DNA from: Baylisascaris procyonis
Taxonomy: Eukaryota; Nematoda; Chromadorea; Rhabditida; Ascarididae
Length of the DNA stretch: 64,000 nt
NCBI GenBank assembly: GCA_037389465.1
Contig: JAZARR010000105.1
Coordinates: 2,728,001 to 2,792,000 of the forward strand
Direction of reading: 5' to 3'
Positions within the stretch are counted from its first letter, which is position 1; every line of letters begins with the position of its first letter. The notes beneath the pieces are model-generated. The model had not been told where the DNA came from. It made no database searches and saw nothing but the letters and a program-made list of their open reading frames with translations. The position numbers and the translations under genes were made by a program. Positions 24,242 to 37,660 of this stretch are shown in pieces.

Positions 24242-27200
24242 ATGTCCGGTGAGTGTTTATGCTCTCCTTTGATTAGTTTTTTTTTTTTCTTTTTGTTCAT
24301 TTATTCGAATCATTGCTCACTGCAAATTAGATGATTGAGATTTGCTTTCTTTTTACACTGCCAAACTCATAGATTGCTTTCTTCTTTTGCTAGTTAAGGG
24401 GAAGGAGATCAGGAGGCAAAGAATCCGCAATTTCAAATCCACGAATAGTGCGAACCTCACCTAAAATAATATGGTTAATCGGAGTCGTCGATTTTAGAAG
24501 CCTTATTACAAAATTCGGTGTATTATTTCTATTGCCTATTATGAGCGCTGATTAAAATGATGCGTTTTTTTTTGTTTTTTTGCTTATCTGCATATTTCGG
24601 AAACATGTTTTTCCATCCTTTTTTGAACATATCCCATGTTTCGAACATCCTATAGCCGGACCTCTGGATTAGACTTGTATCTTTTCCTATCATGCCTCTA
24701 GACATAGGATTCGGTTTGCCACGTTTGAAATTTTTTTTTTTTCCAGAACTAGCGCCCAAACTGAGGCACTCGCGCTTCCGACATGTTTTTGCAAAGAGCA
24801 TTCGACGAAGCGAGTGGTACGATACAGGGCCGGGTCACGGCATTGCGGTTGCAGCAAATCCAAAGATGATCGCTTTGGCTATAGATGTACCAGCCGGTGG
24901 TGTCGTTCAGGTAGCCAAGCTATGTACCATGGGTCGAGGCCATATGGAGATGGCGAAAATAAAGGATCACGAAGTATGCAATCGGTGTTATTTATTGTGC
25001 TGTTTTTATATTCAAATTTCCTTTCAACTGAGAACAAGTAAGAGCAAAATTGGATAAAAACACGTTTGAATCATAATCGTGTATCGTAATCTGACGTATT
25101 TACGTGCCTTCATATTTTTGAATGAATGATTTCTATATTACCGTGCTCACGATACACGTTACTGTACCCCGTCACGTTTCTTATATACTGTAGCCCTACG
25201 GTAAGTGAAACGTTTTGCTTATTGGTGCGGTGGAATTGGTCGAGAATTTCGATTAGGATACCAAATACGGAAAACTGCACAAATATAAGAGAGCATGTCC
25301 TATACTTCTGTCGAGGAGAATTTCTTTCAATACTTCATTGTCTGTCCATTTTAGCACTTTATTTTATGAGTTTGTAAATTTTTGTTATTTTTGCATAAAT
25401 TTGCATCTGTGTAAACTTGTTATAAGTGTATTTTAGGCTCTTATTTTGCAAATTGGCTCATTTTCTTCTTTCATCGAAGTATAAAGTTGCGCATTTTTCA
25501 AATTTCGATTCGTTTTTGTTGTTTTGAAATTCGTTTGCTATAGTTTTGTACACCTTAGTCGATTACTCTTATTGAAAATATTCATTATTGAAAGAGGTCA
25601 CAATAAAATATGAAAGAGAAATAGATTGTTTGCAGGGAGTGGTTTGCGATGTGAAATGGAATCCATTCAATGATAATGTGCTCGCAACAGCCTCTCATGA
25701 TGCGTCGGTTCGTGTGTGGCATGTCGATGATATGCTTAGGATTCGGTTCGTTTTGTTTATTTCCAACGAATATTATTTGAGGAAGTGAATTCCTTCTTTC
25801 ACAATATAACACTTTTGCATTTCCATTCTTTCTTTCTCATTACTGATTTAGAGGAACTTTGAAGGAGTTTTGAGATTTGTTTAGAACGCTATATCCCATG
25901 AAAGTTGATTGCAGTTTTCATTGGTGCTATGAATTCTTACTGAATTAATGTGTCTATTCGAAGCAGAACGAAGTGTGGAAATCACATCAGAACATATTCT
26001 CGTCGATATTCTTCTTTATCGTCATTCTGTATTTACGATTCAAGTTTTTTTTTCATCTTTTCTTATCGTGAAAAAAATTTGAATCTTCCACCGATGAGAG
26101 GAGGCATTTGATGAGGTTGGAGCAGTAGATTTGAGGGTTCAATGTTGCATGCGACGTTGATAGATAGAGCCAAGCGATGTCGCCATATGCTCAAGTAGTG
26201 GCAGCTGTTTTGAATTGTGCTGTGATTTAAGTGGCAAGAGTGGCTTCTTAATAATTTCAGATGTCTGCGCGTTTCTCGTGTGCACAGCCGTCGGGTGAAC
26301 TTTGTCGAGTGGCACACTCTAGTTGACAATGCCATCTTTTCGGCATCCATGGACGGCCGTATTGTACTATGGAACATTGAGACCGATGAAGTGCTCTACG
26401 TTATCGATGACTGTCATGCAACGTGCCTCTCGCTAAGGTGACATCTCGTTTCTATTGGTGTGCTAGTAAATTAGACAGGTAAAGTCAGATGTGAATGTAA
26501 TGAATGAGGTGGAAGATTGACATCAAATTTCTTTAGTTGATGGACGATAGAACATGTTGACTTTCAGTTATAATTGCTGCGAATTCGCGGTGACAACCCG
26601 AACGCGAGAGCTCATAATCTTCAACGCTCGAACTGGTGTAAAAGAGCGAGAGACGGAACTAGTTCATGACGGTACGATGCCACCTCGAGTACTATATAAC
26701 AGCAGTGATGCACGCAATGAACGGCTCGTAACGACGGGCACTTGCCGCAATACACGTCGACAGATTGCCATCTATGACAGCGTTGAGTTGGAGAAACCGC
26801 TAACACTAGTGGATGTCGACGGTGGTTCGGGTCTGCTTATGCCAATCATCGACAATGATCTCAACTTGCTTTACGTGGCGGGCAAGGTACACTTATGCAG
26901 CATTTGTAGCGTTAGTGTACGCGCTGAGTATATTGAGCGTGCAGCATTTTTAACTTTTCGATGATACTCAAAAATCGTAAATTATGTCGTTTTATCTTAG
27001 CAGATAAAAACTGAATGTGGAAGATCATGTAGATTTCATAATTCAATGTGCACATAACTCACAGAACATTTCCCAGTTCCCGCACTCTGTTACCGTTGAA
27101 TGTATTGTATGACCGATGTTGACGTACGAACGCCGATGCGTTTTCGTATTCTTATAACCACCGTTAAATTACTCTGTCGCCTCATCCTGCCGTTGATTCT

Positions 27201-30200
27201 TGTCCATCTTATTACCAGTGGTTAATCTCATTCTTACTTTCTTACTTTACAAATCATTGTTTGTCGTTTCGTTTGGTTCGCTTTTAATATCGCATATCTA
27301 GCAGGGAATATAGTTTTAGCTCGAATCAGTGCATGTCAAGCAAAGCGTCTGTTTCGCGATCAATTGCGACCTTTATTGTTGAGTTATTATTGATCATTCT
27401 CAGTCGTTTTTTTTTGATTCTGAAACTTAAGTTTCTCTATGTATTTGCTTAAAGGGCCATATTCACATGCACGAATCGTTTCATATAAGACTAGTGCAAT
27501 AGGATGTCTTCTATGACAACACATATTATTTGTGCATTTAGTTTGCCGAGTATGTGTTCAGGGTGATGCAAATATCCGGTTCTATGAGTTGAGCAATGAG
27601 GCACCATTCATTAGCTATCTGAACGAGTCATCCGGTCATAAGGCTCACACAACCGTCTGCGCATTGCCTAAACGAGGACTCAGCGTATCGCAGTGTGAAA
27701 TAATGCGAATATTCCGTGTCGATGCCACTCAACTAGTCATTGAACCGCTTTCCTTCATCGTACCAAGGAGGGTAATCTTTCTTCTTTATGCCATTGAATC
27801 GATTGGTCTTTTTATTCATTTCGGAGCGTTTTTCGGCATAAAAGATACAACAAAAATAGGAAAACCAAGGCTGTAGGATCACTATTTGATAAACAGTTAG
27901 TAAACGAGTAATAAGCATCCAGTAAAGAAAAACACTTGAAAGCTTCTGTAAATACATAATTCGAACGGCAATGAATAAGAAATATTAAAGCCGAAATGAG
28001 CCTATGAATGCTGTGGCAGCAAGTTTCAACTGAATGGTAGAAATCAACCAGGAGCGACATAACAGTTAAGGTCTTCAGATCAAGCTTATTTTTGAAGTGA
28101 ATACAGATGGCGATATGATAGGTCTTACCCGTGAGGCGTTGCTTTGGGCAGTTAGAAGGAGTGCTGAAACAAATGATGATCTTTGTTGCATCTTGATGAC
28201 TCATCACAAAAGAAACAAATGTTATTTGCAAAGGAGACTTTTTATTCTCTTCCGTGCGCAAATTTTCGAAATTTATTTGAGTTGCAACCACCTTTATTAA
28301 TAATTAAGAGAGGTTAGGCGAGTGTTATTTGAATAGTATAGGTGCTTGCGTGAAGTGCAGTCAGAGGAAAGTACGCTTATAGGCAGATTGCTTCCAAGCG
28401 GATCTCTTCCCGGCGACGCGTTCTCCAACACCATCACTAACATTCCGCGAATGGTTAGCTGGACTCGATCGAGAGCCTATCCTTATTGAGTTGAAGGATT
28501 GCGTTCTTAACTGCACAAATAAACCAGTCACTTTCTGCAAGGAATCTAATCAACGCGTACCAAAGCTCCGCACTGCCGATCTCAATAACGATCGTAAATT
28601 CCGCTTTCTCTCGCAGGTAAACATAGCTTTTGCCAGCCGATCCACAATTACTGAAGAAGTTTGTTGGTTATAAAGGGGAAGCAGGAGAGAGGTAGCGGAG
28701 GAGAGTCTGTATATATCCGAATGATCTTCGCATTGGGTGCACTTGATTTAAATTATTTTCAGGCTTAGACTCGTTCCCACCTCTTCCATGTTGTTACCTT
28801 GATTTGCCAGTTTGTTCGTTTACCTCGCTTGATGTGATATGCCATTCAGAAAGCGTACGTTCTAGCGTTTGTAAAGTGATGAAATTCTAAAAGCAATTCC
28901 GTTTTATAACTCATTTGTCCTTTAAAAAGCAACAAATTTGTTTTGTAGCTTGATAATTGTTGGATCAAAATGTGAGACATGATTTTGAGGTAACCAAAGC
29001 CGATTATCGTGAAATCAACGCTCGAGAGGATCGAGATGAATTGCTAAAAATAGAGAGAATCAAGGCAAAGCTTGCTGCGGAGGGAGCGGCTGATGAATTG
29101 TTGAACGAGCATAACTTCGAAAGGTGAGTTTTAAAGATAAATACTATGAGAGAGCAGACTACTTACCAAGCGTGATGCTTTAACTAGGCACTTTTATTGG
29201 TTTAATTTTAGGCACACACTTTGCTTTTCTTCAAAATTTTTGCACAGAATTTTTCGCTAAAGTGCTGTGGATTATAAGCCCTTCTCCCTAATGTCGTGCC
29301 CTACCTCTCTATACATTATAAGCTCAGTTCACACCTTGCTTATTGTTGTACATAAAAACATTTAGTGTGCATGGAATTGGTGTTTAGTGATAAAAGTGGA
29401 ACGAAGGCGCTGATTGGCGAGGATAACGCGAACGAGTCGCCGCCGATGGCAAGCGACGAGGTGGCAATCATGAATCGCAAGAACAGCTCTATTCAGAACC
29501 TTTCCCCATCGCCTGCACATATTGTGGACGATCATCTACTTGCTGTCGGCAAAAGTAATTCATCAGAACACTTTTTGTTGCACAGCTTTTCACCACAGTT
29601 CGATTACATTTCAATAGTTTTTATCGAGGGCGATATCTATTCAGAAGAGAACCTTCCAGTTGAGACACGTAAATTTTTAAAACCTTCCCACATGTGTGTG
29701 AAATCATCTGTCACTTGAATTATAAGTAAAGGGATATGAAAAAAATACGAGAATTCACAGCGGGAAAAGCAGAAGAAAGGATGCGATGCCTGAATACGGT
29801 AAAAACTTGAAATATTGTATACCTCTGATCATTCCTTAAAATTTGATCTCTTCCACGAATTTCACGAAATGGAATGAACATGTTTGCAGCGGCGACGAAC
29901 GGAAGTGCGTCACCGCTGAAGAACTGTGATACTATGGCATCGACGGCTTCCGAAAGCCGTCATGATCGCTCTCCAGCACAGTCGGTAGAGAGTGGTAATA
30001 CCTTTTGCATGCCTCCTCGACATAAACCCACCCGCTCGATACGATCGCTTACGAAAAGCGCTGACGCCCGCGAACGCAACGACGACAACACAAGGTACCG
30101 ATTTGTCGACACTGCGTAACTACACTATTTCTTTATTTATGTGCACTTGCCGAATATTAAGGATTTGTTTCGTGGTCGCCAGGTAGGGAAATTTGGGCAC

Positions 30201-33200
30201 AGTGTCCAAATGTGGCTTGTGGCAGCGAATTAACAAGCAGTCTGGAAAATTGCCCACCTAATGGACTTTTGCTGTTTTATCTACTAATTGTGCCAGAGAA
30301 TATGGAGAGAGCACGAAGAGTGTTTACTGGAGGCGAAAATTATCGCATTTCACACTTTAAAAAGGATTTTTTTTTCATTTTTCAAATGTTTCTTTAATGA
30401 AAATTTGCGGTGTTGATGCACTGCGCTCACGTGTTTAAGGTTATCCAGTAGGTTCTCGATAAATGAACCACATCTGTGAAGACTTTAGGCTTGAGCCCTA
30501 GCACTTGATGAACTCATTATTCTTTCCTTTTATCCAAGCTGCAGTCTCGCAGTTTTTGATGTTTTTGGATATTAGTACAGCCAAATGGTTTTCCGTGATT
30601 GAAAGTTCAAAAAAGATAACTCGTTCTGCCCTCTATGGGATGCCTCACGGGTTTTCCTACTCAACAGGATGCTTACGGCAGGCAATCTCAATGCCTACGG
30701 GTTGAGTTCAGGAATCCAAGAGAGTATACAGGGTACATGTGAAACACAAGGTGTTGATCTGTCGACACAACGTGACATGACCGTGTGGTCGTGCTGCATG
30801 CAGGCAGGCCGCTGCTACTCTCAAAATACTGAAACTCGAGATATCGGGGTTCTTTCCTTATCAGTATATCTCCGCTATTTTAAACTCTGTAAACGCTCAA
30901 TATATGGTTATGAAATTTGGTATATAATCTATGGTGTGATTATGTGCTATTTCTTCATTATGCTTATTCAGTGAGGATTTATGGGCTAATGAGAGTTGAA
31001 CGGGTGCAAGATTCTCATATTTCCTGAAATGGTTTACTGCTACGAGACGAATCAGATTGTGCCGATCCATCTCGAACAACATAGTATCCAATGTGAATGA
31101 GGATTGCGTTGAAGTGTGAAATAGTTGAAAGATGAGTATTTTCTTTTGCCTATCGCGTCGAACTGACGATCTGCAAGATTGCTAGCAATTATTGTTTTTA
31201 TTGATCTGCGGTGAAAATCTCGAGCGAGCATCGTTAGCTTTTTTAACTTCCACTTTTTACATCATTTGTGTTGCACACTAAGTAGTTGTAATCTTTAAAA
31301 AAAAATTTTTTTTGTATATTGACGTGAGAGTAGCTGCAGGTTAAACTCACCTTGATTTGTTGTGGTTGTGTTAAAATGCCGCTTGCAGTGCACGGAGCTA
31401 TCCTTCGGAGGAGTCGCTAATGGGTATTGTTCGTGAACTCGAGAACGAATTGTGCAAGTGTCGAAATCGCTGCGAACAACTCGAGCATGTCGTTCATATT
31501 CAGCAGGTATGAATATATCCGCATTATGTTCTGCAATATATAAGTGATGAACAGGTCCATTTCTGCGAACGTTGGTCATTTTGGATGAGGAGGTGTTCAA
31601 GAAGTTAGATAGATGTGCTGGTGGGTATCTTCTATGGCGTTCGCGTTGTTTCATCTCGCTTGTGATCCGTTACCTGCTTAAAGCTTTTGCTCGTTTTTGT
31701 TTTATCCTCTGGTGCAGCTGCCTTAATCGCTGAAAGAGGTAGGGCTGGGGGATAGCACGGCGATTTTGACGTTCACTGTTCTGGTTTGACTCCTTGCGTA
31801 TTAATAGTCACTGTTTTTGGTGATTAAAGGAGATAAGCTTTTGCGATGCGATGCAATAATTACCCAGATCTGAGTTGCGCTTTCTGCTTCTGTATCTTAC
31901 TTTATGGCTTACTAAGTTGCAACTTTCAGAAATTTTTTTTTTCGAATTTCGCCGATCGTGCGAGGTAGTCATGTTCGTGTTAATGTGTTATAGTGTGTCG
32001 CTTATTCGTTTTGGCTTCGCTTCGTTTGCGTTGAATGTGGTTTCTGAAAAGTATAGTACATTTAAGGGAGGTATAAAAAGGTGATAGGAAAGGCGAAGAT
32101 GAAAGCAGGAGGTTGCGCTGATTAGTGTGAAGGCTGAATTTGATTTGAGATCGAGAGGGAATTGTTGAGAACGTACATGCGATGCGATCGGCTGGAGTGG
32201 GTAGTCGCCAACCAGCAGGTTTCATTCGCCTCTTTTCGCTCTAACATGCTTACGTTTTTTGAAGTTTGCTAATGACGAGAACTCCTGTCACGTTCACAGG
32301 CTTTCCTCATTCGCTATTATCCACTGCTTTATTTAACCGACACTTCTTTATCTCAGTCACCACTCATTTCATTAATGTTGCTACCAAAATTCCATTCATA
32401 TATCGTATCATCTCGTTTATTAGCCCATGGTTTGTAAACGTTTTCTAGGTCTTGAAAGTCGCAACCGCTCTAAACTGATGAGCTAATAAACCAAAAGATG
32501 CGCTATTTTATTTCAGTTGGAACTTTTAAAGAAATCATCTTTTTTGGGGTGCAATATGTGGAGTGGAGAGGTTGAAGGAAGCTCGCCCATTGTTATCTAG
32601 GCGCTACGGTTACAGTGGAGGGCAGATAAACCGATTATATGCACTAAGAGCACAAATATATCAAGACTGAAGGGGTTTATGTAAGATATGGGTAGCAGAA
32701 ACTACTCAGCTGTTCGCATATTTGGCTCCATCCACTCTCATATCGGATAATTTTGGTACAGCGAACGAAGCGTGAAAGAATTGTTGAAAGAAGCCCAACT
32801 TGAGCAACTGAGATAACATATGGATGAAACAGTCTCTGAAATGCCTCAGATTCCGGTTGTTTGAAGCCTCTTGGTCCTTAAAAATGAGTTGTGTTTGTAG
32901 AATAAGAAAGTCCGATGATACCGCGAGCCTAATGAAATGAGGGGGCGATGATCTTTCGTAGGGTTGAGGTTTAGCTGTAACGAGGCTGGTGAAGAAATCA
33001 AGAAGTTGAACAGAGGCGTCGAAATCATTGCGACTCCCTAACATTCCAGGAAGTTCACCTGTGGTTTTTAGGACTGTTGAGACTAAAACCGCGGTTATGA
33101 TCTTTAGCTCCAAGAACTGGAATTTGTCATTTGAAGCAATAATAAGTTTTTGCGATCGTTTTATGCAGTCAATGCATCTGAGACTTAGCCAGAGGACAGG

Positions 33201-34370
33201 CAAAGATAACAACAGCCTTCTCCTTTTTCCCACTTCAAGGCTCCGAATAGTAACTTTTACTGTCACAGATTTCTTGACGGTCGCGATGGATGTCTTGGAT
33301 AGGCCGTATGGAGCCCTATGAGCTGATTCGAGGTTCATTTCAGATTTGTAGAATACGAAAACTTGCGGCACCGTCGATATCAATTTGCGCACCCAATAGA
33401 CTTTTTTGTGATCCCTATTCGTAAAAGTATTTCGTAATTGTTTCGTAGCTGTGCGATTTGAGCATTCCCGCTGTTCTTTATGGTGTTGTTTACGCTCGTT
33501 TCTGGTTTACTCTGATCTTCATGTACGGAAGTGCCAATGTCTTTAACTCTTTCTGAACGAACAGTCTTCGCGCAACGACCGAGTGGCGAAATTCATTGCG
33601 CTCGTTACTTTTTTTTAACCACCTACGAATCATTTTCTTATGGTCCATTTTATCATCTTTGAAATTAAAAGTATCGCTCACTGTTTATAAATATGAATGA
33701 AAATGGATACGTTTAAATATTTTCATATGCTATATGTGAATTGCGTGAAAATTTGAAGCGAAAACTTGTGATGTTTTTATTTGACTGTGCAAAATTTCAT
33801 TCGAATTTTAGTTCTAGCGATTCTTTGATAGGAATGCGTCTCCATACAGTTAGATTTATTCCTTATTTCGGTGCGAACTGCTACATTCCTTCTAAGATAT
33901 CCAATATGATTTTCGCAAAAATACATCGCTCATCTTATCAGAGACCGTTTAAAATTTTTCAGTCTTTGGCACCTTTTTGCAAATCATTCTTTAAAAATTT
34001 TTCATATATCTGGCTTAAGGTTGAAATAACTGCTTCTATATTCGACCGCTTCTTGTAGTTAATATTACAATCGTGAAAAAAAGATGACCTGAGACGGTTG
34101 CTTGGTATAGTTTGAATGTGTGCCTGTTCTCGCAGGGAAGAAATTTGCGTGCCCGCAAGGCGAATTCTTTGACTTCGACTTGAATATGACTGCTGTCTTT
34201 AGTTCATCTGAGCGATGAAAGACAATACACGCAAATGCTTTTGTCGTTTGCAGCAGGATATCGACAGTCTTCGATATGAAATACAATGGAAGGACGGTCG
34301 TATCGAATTCCTGCAATCGCAGCTCGCCGAGCTTGATACCGTGCGCTCCACTTGTTCTCATTCCCCCTAA
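24242..34370 (+). CDS. CORO2: Coronin, actin-binding WD-repeat protein (twelve exons, 674 aa)
   Basis: Exons: 24,242-24,248; 24,747-24,973; 25,636-25,745; 26,261-26,437; 26,568-26,886; 27,562-27,771; 28,383-28,616; 28,990-29,123; 29,388-29,554; 29,890-30,094; 31,389-31,506; 34,254-34,370. The sum is 2,025 bases and phases match at all eleven junctions. Coronins bind F-actin and Arp2/3 and control filament turnover. Family landmarks in order: KLRHSRFRHVFAK (7-19, the basic N-terminal signature), then WD blades with GVVCDVKWNPFND (79-91) and VRVWHV, RRVNFVEWH, IVLWNIETDE, the late blade GDANIRFYELSNEAPFISYL, LPKRGLSVSQCEI, IEPLSFIVPRR near 350, and LFPATRSPTPSLTFREWLAG after it. DVKWNPF and IEPxSxIVPRR resemble the CORO2 class more than CORO1. 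A long Ser-rich linker (about 430-600) precedes a C-terminal coiled coil with LMGIVRELENELCKC and RIEFLQSQLAEL. The first exon has only seven coding bases, so the start codon is the least certain part. Class assignment is by eye. Confidence 0.9.
32706..33392 (-). other. Unrecognised 228-codon ORF antisense inside a coronin intron
   Basis: This is the longest open frame in the window. It lies on the minus strand inside the last coronin intron (31,507-34,253). The peptide starts MRKLISTVPQVFVFYKSEMN, has a basic first half and a hydrophobic, Phe/Leu-rich C-terminal part, and shows no motif I recognise. A stop-free run of this length is improbable at the local composition (my rough estimate is around one per hundred such windows or fewer). 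Candidates are a nested single-exon gene, a retrocopy or an old element fragment. The plus strand opposite is also open for 97 codons (33,028-33,321), which weakens the strand call. Confidence 0.28.
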
Positions 34371-34532
34371 TTGCACTTGCTAATCCCCATACTTTCCCAC
34401 TCTTCATTGCATCATACAAAAGGCGGATCGAGTGCAGCATAAAACGATGCCTTGTTTGTAATTATGCTAAATTTCCCAGCTTTCTGCTCCATCCTCCATC
34501 CCTTTGTGCACACGTTTTTGAGTAGAAAATCT

Positions 34533-34545
34533 GGGGGGGGGGGGG
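34533..34545. repeat. G-homopolymer
   Basis: A run of 13 guanines followed by AGGAG, 160 bases beyond the coronin stop codon and so probably within its 3' untranslated region. Confidence 0.9.
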
Positions 34546-36577
34546 AGGAGTTAAGTTTAGAAGGATCTGAATGCTTTGCTTTATCCATATGTGCTTACTA
34601 TTCACCACTGTGATAAGTGGATAGTGTGGTGACATTTTAGTGTTTACACTGACATCGGTCATGCCCTTATGTGATCGACTATAAAAGATCCTTTGGTTTT
34701 TAGCAATTCTAATATGTCGCTTAGAAACGCGATCGTTTTCCAATTTCTTTTCTTAGTTTTTATGCATTGTTGCAGATTCGAAATATTTGCTACGAATGCA
34801 TTTCATGCAGTCATTCGCATGATAACATTTTGTGGCTTATTCAACAAACAATTTGCGGTTGTCATTTGAATGCAAAAGTGCAAAACAGATGCGCACTTTT
34901 TTTTCAAATCATAAGATCAATAGTTGATTGCTCTCTACGAATTGGATGATTGGTGCGTTGATCGCCTCAACTCGTTTTTAACAAATCCTCTATTTGCTTA
35001 CCGAGCATAATTGTATGATTGTCGTCTTTTTGCTTATCGAACGCATAATTGAACGGTAGAAAGAAATCATTGTTCTATGCGTTTTTGCATTTCATTTCTA
35101 TGCAAAACGTGTTGTGATCTCGGTCACTTGTTCGATGGGACATTTGCGCTGTAACGAGAGTGTCTAAATGTTTATTCTGCGACACATTTCTGAGAAGAAA
35201 GCCATATGCATCACCGTGTACTCGTGTCCCATGGTGCAAGTGTCTTGACGTCCTCCACCTATGACGAAGCGTTTCGTTCGTCTGCATTTGTTGTATCGCT
35301 CTGAAACGTGTGCGCTTTTGACGTCTGCCCTAGTAGGCCGTCGCCGAATCTGGCTACGCTATGTCCGTCGTATAGATCTCTCTCCTAGAAGTTGGATAGA
35401 CTTTGCGGGTCCATTATTTCTGCGCACAAAATTTTATGGCTACTTATTTTTTAAGGTTTCAAAACAATTTTCTTAACCGAATATTCTTGGTTGCAGTTGA
35501 TATTTATAGAGGTCAAGGATTCCAATTGAAAACTTACTTTTTTGTTGATTTCTATTTTTCGCTGCTCACTAAATGTAATGTTTGTCATTTTTAATGATAA
35601 ATTTTAGTTAGCTTTTATTTTTTTTACTGATTTTTCATTCCTATTTTGCTTCCTTTAAAAGTAATATAATCATCAAGTTTTTTTTTTTTTTTGCATTGGA
35701 ATACGAAGTTTTCTCTTTATTTCACTATCTGATTTTCGGTTAATCTTTAAAAATAGTTAAGAAAAAACGTCTGAAAAGATGAGGATTGGTAATTATAAAT
35801 CAAGCAATTAGTTAGCAGTGGCGAATTTGCGAAAGGAATTGATGTTTTTTTTTCTGCATCGTATTGTTATTCACAAATAGTAGTGCAACGTTCCAACTAA
35901 ATTCGCATCAAGTTTCATTTCTATGCGCTTTACGGTTCATCTATTATGCTTCATTATGTGTTTGATATTTCGTTTTAATTGCTTTGCACTGTGCCATCCA
36001 CAACGATCCGAGTATACTTTTGACTGTTTTTTTTTTCGATTCTTCATGTTGAGTTGTTTCATTGATTGTGGTCTTATTGTGCTATTAAAGCTTGCATTGT
36101 GAATCCATTATTCGTATTTTGTGTGAATACTCACTCTTCTTATAATAGGATTGCTTCCAAGCAGTTGCTCTACTCTTCAATTGGATACTCTTGATTAAAA
36201 CATCTTCAAGAGCAATATCTTGTCGAATTTTATGCAGTGTTTATTTTTCATTCTACAATATGCACTTTTTATACCGATTTTTAGATGAGTCAAATAATTC
36301 GGTGCCAATGAATTTGATATCGTTTATGTAGAGAGTGTTAGGCACCCTTCAAATTTGGCTTCGTTTCTATCCGGGATTCTTTGAGCACCATCGAAGTATT
36401 ATGTCTTCAATTTTTTCTGATCGTTCTTTCATCGTTATGAAACGATAAGAAAACACAGTGATTAGCAAATAAGACTGCAGTCTTCCTGTCCTCTGCTAGG
36501 GGCTCCAAGGTAAACCGTAATTCACATGAGGAGAGATCAACATCACAATGAACACATGTGTGAGTAAAGCGACTTGT

Positions 36578-36599
36578 CTATTCTATTCTATTCTATTAT
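36578..36599. repeat. TTCTA pentanucleotide microsatellite
   Basis: Four or so perfect copies of CTATT in tandem followed by degenerate ATATT units. Confidence 0.85.
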
Positions 36600-36879
36600 A
36601 TTATATATGGAACATCACTAAATTATTTTGTCATTTCCGACGATATCTTTCGATGAAATTTTAATTTTTTTTTTTCAATTTCTTCTTTTTAATCTTTCGG
36701 TATTCACGATCTTCAGACACCTATAGTTTTTGGATATGTTTCGAATTTTGAATTTTCTTAAATTTCAAAAATACTGAAATTTCATAGTTAACACTGAAAT
36801 GCTATATCTCTTTTAAGATTTATTCATTTTTTCTAATTTTTTTTTTATTCTATTACCTTCAGCATTCCTCATTAATTGA

Positions 36880-37660
36880 GGTGGGCCGCAATTTGTAAAG
36901 TTGAAAGGGGATAGTGAAATAAACCCCGTGAAGTTACCATTGCCATTGAAATGAAACTTCACTCTCGAATAACTCGAGTTTGAATGAGTCGATTTTTTTC
37001 AAACTTCCAGGACCTTTGGAGACTTAGTATTGAAGGTGGATTTTAACCTTAATACTCAATTTTAACTCCCTATTCTAAAGTTATCCGGTGGGAAGGGGGC
37101 GGGTATGGAGGGGTGTCATAGATCGAGAATGAGTCGGCGGATTTTCGCATATATATACTCATTCGATAGACATTCAAAATTTGTCAACACGACTAGCCCA
37201 ATTTACCGAATTAAGAGTAAGTTCACCGTGTTGTGGTACTTGCAGTATGCAATTACCACTCTTAACTATGGGCCTAAAATTGCGGGGCCGATTTCTCGGC
37301 ACTCGATGATCATAGAGAGTTGAAAACAACTCCACTGAACTTGCAATAACGAATAGTATCCGAAAACATATCACATGACCCAAAATGGTACTAACCCCCC
37401 TACCCGAATCGATCCACCAGAATTCCCAAAATCACGACTTTGCCGTTCCCGACGACCCCATATCTCGGCATGGGTTGAAGTTGGCACAATGATGCTTTTG
37501 ATGTTTGATGAGAACTCGGCTAGCCTACTTGAATGGAGACTGAACATTTCAAATTCATTCAAAGTTCACCGAGTTGTTGAACCCGCTAAATCGCGTTTTT
37601 TCGATGCTAAGGTACTTTTACGGTACTTTTAGAAAAATTTTTTGGCCCCGATTTCATTCA
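36880..37660. repeat. Possible dispersed non-coding repeat
   Basis: The block is less AT-rich than its flanks and open on both strands in several frames, with phrases such as GCCGATTTCTCGGCACTCGA and TAAAAGTACCGTAAAAGTACC (reverse strand). This texture is typical of old high-copy interspersed repeats rather than of genes. It cannot be confirmed without comparing it with the rest of the genome. Confidence 0.25.

Noticed and set aside
24529..24801. 90-codon minus-strand ORF
   Set aside because: It is a shadow of coronin exon 2 on the opposite strand.
26063..26377. 104-codon minus-strand ORF
   Set aside because: It is antisense to the coronin exon at 26,261-26,437, which has clear WD-repeat sequence on the plus strand.
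27812..28291. 159-codon minus-strand ORF in a coronin intron
   Set aside because: No recognisable family, and its length is within what chance allows in a window of this size and composition.
31295..31654. 119-codon minus-strand ORF
   Set aside because: It covers coronin exon 11 on the other strand, whose plus-strand reading is a coiled coil in phase with its neighbours.
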